Source of the DNA: Dehalococcoidia bacterium
GTDB lineage: Bacteria; Chloroflexota; Dehalococcoidia; Lucifugimonadales; UBA3495
Assembly (NCBI GenBank): GCA_022823105.1
Contig: JAJDXU010000136.1
Span: 1-7,170, forward strand
DNA: 7,170 nt
Direction: 5' to 3'
Shown: positions 5,707-7,170 of the stretch, piece by piece
How positions within the stretch are numbered: the first letter of the stretch is position 1
How the letters are laid out: each line of letters begins with the position of its first letter
The notes under the pieces: model-generated
What the model was told of the DNA's origin: nothing
The model's input: only the letters and a program-made list of their open reading frames with translations
Database searches by the model: none
Translations under genes and position numbers: made by a program

Positions 5707-5748
5707 CACTCCGCTCATCCTGAGCTTGTCGAAGGATGAGCAAGAGTG
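5707..5748. repeat. palindromic repeat, intergenic (copy 2 of the family)
   Basis: GCTCATCCT (5713-5721) pairs perfectly with AGGATGAGC (5733-5741) around the 11-base loop GAGCTTGTCGA. After unpaired bases, CACTC (5707-5711) pairs with GAGTG (5744-5748). Loop length, loop sequence apart from one base, and the left flank TCCGCTCAT are shared with the copy at 2980-3020, in the same orientation. GG/CC pairs in one copy are replaced by CC/GG in the other, so the stem is kept. Confidence 0.82.
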
Positions 5749-5763
5749 ATGCAACCAAAAAGT

Positions 5764-5791
5764 GGGGGCGGGCATAAAACCCGCCCCCTTT
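5764..5791. terminator. bidirectional Rho-independent terminator
   Basis: GGGGGCGGG (5764-5772) pairs with CCCGCCCCC (5780-5788), a perfect 9-bp stem around the loop CATAAAA. Rightward transcripts meet TTT after the stem. Leftward transcripts meet the complement of CCAAAAAGT, a five-U run, which is the stronger side. It serves the convergent dehydrogenase gene (+) and DUF3179 gene (-), whose TAA at 5792-5790 overlaps the short T-run after the stem. Confidence 0.85.
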
Positions 5792-6560
5792 ACCGTGCCC
5801 GGTACACCACCGTATCCGGCCTGTAAACCGCCCACGAGAACCAAAGCTGCCCTATCCGCCCCGGCAGCGCCGTCAACTGCGTCCCTTCCAACGGCCCGCT
5901 CGTGGCGCGCCCGAAGATATTCCACGCGCTGCCGCTTTCCTCATCGGTGATGATGCCCTCGGCATCTGCGGAGAACGTCAGCTTTTCCCCGTCCACCGTC
6001 GCCGGCGAGAAGATCCCCGCGGTCCCCACGTCCCGGCCTGACTTGATGGAACCGCGGTCCAGCGCCGACGCCGTGCCGGGGGTCCAGAACACCACAATGT
6101 CCTCGCCGCCCACGCTTGCCGACACCACCCGCTCCTCCGCCAGCGTCGTGAACGACACCGCCCACGCGTCGCCGCCCCGCTCCAGCGCCGCCACCCGTTC
6201 CACCGCCGGCAGGCGCGGGTCCTCCTCGCCGTCGAACAGGAATGGCGAACTGCCCGGTCGGTCGTAGCCCGCGTATGGGTTGCTGCCGTAGGGCCGGCCG
6301 GAGTTCGGACGCGAAAGCACCTTTCCCTCCGGGAACATCGCCTTGAAATCACCCCAGGACACTATCGACAAATAGAGTTGCTCCAGCTTGCGCCCGGCGT
6401 ATTGTCCGATCACTCCCTCGCCCCCGAACTCCTGCCACCACGACTCGGTCTGGCGGTCGTACATCAGCAGGTTGCTGTCCCGCAGCGCCCCCGTCGTCCC
6501 GAAGTCCAGTGTCTCCCCATCAACCGTCCGCCTGAACACGAAGGCGGTATTGCACAGCGG
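5790..6560 (-). CDS. DUF3179 protein, C-terminal part after an in-frame TGA
   Basis: This is the continuation, in the same frame, of the lipoprotein encoded at 6561-7169. The first codons after the TGA read PLCNTAF, which completes the family motif CPLCNTA. It continues with VDGETLDFGTTGALRDSNLL and MYDRQTESWWQEF, then SIVSWGDF, YGSNPYAGYD, and near the end WNIFGRATSGPLEG and PDTVVY. All are recognisable DUF3179 blocks, so this half is complete to its natural end. The function of DUF3179 is unknown; it is probably an extracytoplasmic domain. If translated alone it could start at the GTG at 6539, but there is no ribosome site and it would lack the first cysteine motif, so an independent gene is unlikely. 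Counted with the upstream part, the protein would be 459 residues with the TGA at position 203. The gene ends directly at a bidirectional terminator. Confidence 0.8.
   Translation of the reverse strand, partial: PLCNTAFVFRRTVDGETLDFGTTGALRDSNLLMYDRQTESWWQEFGGEGVIGQYAGRKLEQLYLSIVSWGDFKAMFPEGKVLSRPNSGRPYGSNPYAGYDRPGSSPFLFDGEEDPRLPAVERVAALERGGDAWAVSFTTLAEERVVSASVGGEDIVVFWTPGTASALDRGSIKSGRDVGTAGIFSPATVDGEKLTFSADAEGIITDEESGSAWNIFGRATSGPLEGTQLTALPGRIGQLWFSWAVYRPDTVVYRAR
6528..6547 (-). other. hairpin downstream of the in-frame TGA (SECIS candidate, weak)
   Basis: On the minus strand, CCGCCT (6547-6542), loop TCGTGTTC, and AGGCGG (6533-6528) form a 6-bp stem. The stem begins 13 bases after the TGA and the loop about 19 bases after it. 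Bacterial SECIS elements sit inside the coding region at such distances. They normally have a G among the first two loop bases; here the first G is third, and the stem is short. It may be a chance hairpin in GC-rich coding sequence. Confidence 0.25.
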
Positions 6561-6563
6561 TCA
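6561..6563 (-). other. in-frame TGA at the first Cys of the DUF3179 CPLC motif
   Basis: The minus strand reads GTC ATC ACG TAT TGA CCG CTG TGC AAT: V I T Y stop P L C N. The family motif is ITYCPLCN, so TGA stands exactly where TGC or TGT for cysteine is expected. Nothing else in the 460-codon frame is broken. The next base is C. Possible meanings are selenocysteine (a UxxC motif), a nonsense mutation by one base change, or a sequence error. Confidence 0.9.
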
Positions 6564-7169
6564 ATACGTGATGACGACGGGTTCACCTCCCACCGTATCG
6601 TTCACCAGCTCGTGCCATACCATCACCTGCACGGGATACGCGCGGGCGTCGCCGTTCAGGTCCACCACCTGCACCGCCTCCAGGTCATCCAGCCATTCGT
6701 CGGCGTCGCTCACCGATTCAAACTGCGGATCGTCGATGGCCGGAATCCCGTCCTTGGGCGGGCCCCCGGTCATGATCTCATCAAACGAGATGGTGGTGCG
6801 CGTGAAATCGGTCGCCCAGGTCGCCCTGAGCAGGCTTTCATACTTGGTGCGGGTTCGTTCCGCCTCCTCGGAGTCCACCGTGATCACGCTCCCCTCCGTA
6901 AACACCGGAATGGACGTCGGAGTGGGCAGGTCCGTTGCCGCCGATTCCATCCGCGCCGTGGGCAACGGTGTCGTCGTTCCGCCCAGTGCAGCCGTCGGCA
7001 GCGGGGTAGCCTGCGCAAGGGTGGGAGCGAGGGCGTCGGTGGGCGCCGGCGTCGTTTCCCAAGGTTCGCCGTTCGGGGTTTCTTGCGTCGGAGCGCAGGC
7101 CAGCAGCACAGCCGCCAGCACAGTCAGCGCGGTACCCAACAACGCGCGACCCAGATGTCGGTAATTCAA
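6561..7169 (-). CDS. DUF3179 lipoprotein, N-terminal part ending at an in-frame TGA (202 aa)
   Basis: The product begins with a lipoprotein signal: a basic start (R4, R8), a hydrophobic core (9-24) and lipobox LLAC with the modified cysteine C25. It should be exported and lipid-anchored on the outer face of the cytoplasmic membrane. Residues 26-90 form a Pro/Thr/Ala-rich linker typical of surface lipoproteins. From about 92 the DUF3179 domain begins: DFTRTTISFDEI (121-132), IPAIDDPQFE (142-151), then DARAYPVQVMVWHELVNDTV (174-193). The frame ends at VVITY before TGA, at the position of the conserved CPLC motif, and continues intact after it. As a standalone product it would be a domain fragment lacking two thirds of DUF3179. 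The start is a TTG one base from the window edge; the true start may lie outside, so the 5' end is provisional. Confidence 0.8.
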   Translation of the reverse strand: MNYRHLGRALLGTALTVLAAVLLACAPTQETPNGEPWETTPAPTDALAPTLAQATPLPTAALGGTTTPLPTARMESAATDLPTPTSIPVFTEGSVITVDSEEAERTRTKYESLLRATWATDFTRTTISFDEIMTGGPPKDGIPAIDDPQFESVSDADEWLDDLEAVQVVDLNGDARAYPVQVMVWHELVNDTVGGEPVVITY

Positions 7170-7170
7170 A

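Noticed and set aside
5657..5748. Possible CRISPR-like array after the dehydrogenase
   Set aside because: Only two short units with two-base spacing, plus one palindrome of another family; no regular spacers.
5790..6539. Separate gene starting at the GTG at 6539
   Set aside because: No ribosome site, and the seven codons between the TGA and this GTG already encode the conserved PLCNTAF; it is the tail of one interrupted gene.
6388..7164. 258-codon Ser/Val-rich open frame on the plus strand
   Set aside because: Antisense shadow of the DUF3179 lipoprotein; it has no signal or domain of its own.

Overview
The window is GC-rich and densely coded. It reads like a chromosomal piece of a Chloroflexota bacterium, most likely of the SAR202/Dehalococcoidia type. 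That assignment is an inference from the gene mix (a lipoprotein of the DUF3179 family, two MCT/OxlT-like MFS transporters, a small PaREP1/HEPN-like protein, a leucine-dehydrogenase-type enzyme) and from memory of such genomes; no marker gene is present.

Layout, left to right. A leader with a GC hairpin and a T-run precedes an MFS transporter (+, 185-1588). A convergent gap with a short tandem repeat and a hairpin repeat separates it from a small HEPN-like gene (-, 1785-2114). That gene's natural GTG start and Shine-Dalgarno lie further upstream (2171-2184) but are cut off by an in-frame TAG at 2151-2153. An AT-rich island carries a near-consensus sigma70 promoter for it (2256-2284). Next come a second MFS transporter (-, 2336-3742), a Rho-independent terminator, and a cyclophilin-type peptidyl-prolyl isomerase (-, 3852-4385). 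A divergent promoter region with two tandem leader hairpins leads into an NAD-dependent leucine/valine dehydrogenase (+, 4566-5633). A gap with two repeats and a bidirectional terminator follows. The rest is a DUF3179 lipoprotein frame (-, 5790-7169) interrupted by one TGA.

The genes look like independent transcription units rather than one pathway. The only loose metabolic link is that the dehydrogenase makes branched-chain 2-oxo acids and the MFS proteins belong to a branch that often moves monocarboxylates; nothing in the sequence couples them.

The most interesting point is the TGA at 6561-6563. It replaces the first cysteine of the conserved CPLC motif of DUF3179, giving a UxxC pattern, and both flanking halves stay in the same frame over 459 codons. 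A selenocysteine codon, a fresh nonsense mutation and a sequencing error are all possible. A small hairpin follows at SECIS-like distance, but its loop does not match the usual bacterial rule. Second in interest is a hairpin repeat family with the core TGAGCYTGTCGAA. It occurs once between genes and once inside the coding sequence of the second transporter, and the two copies differ by compensatory arm changes.
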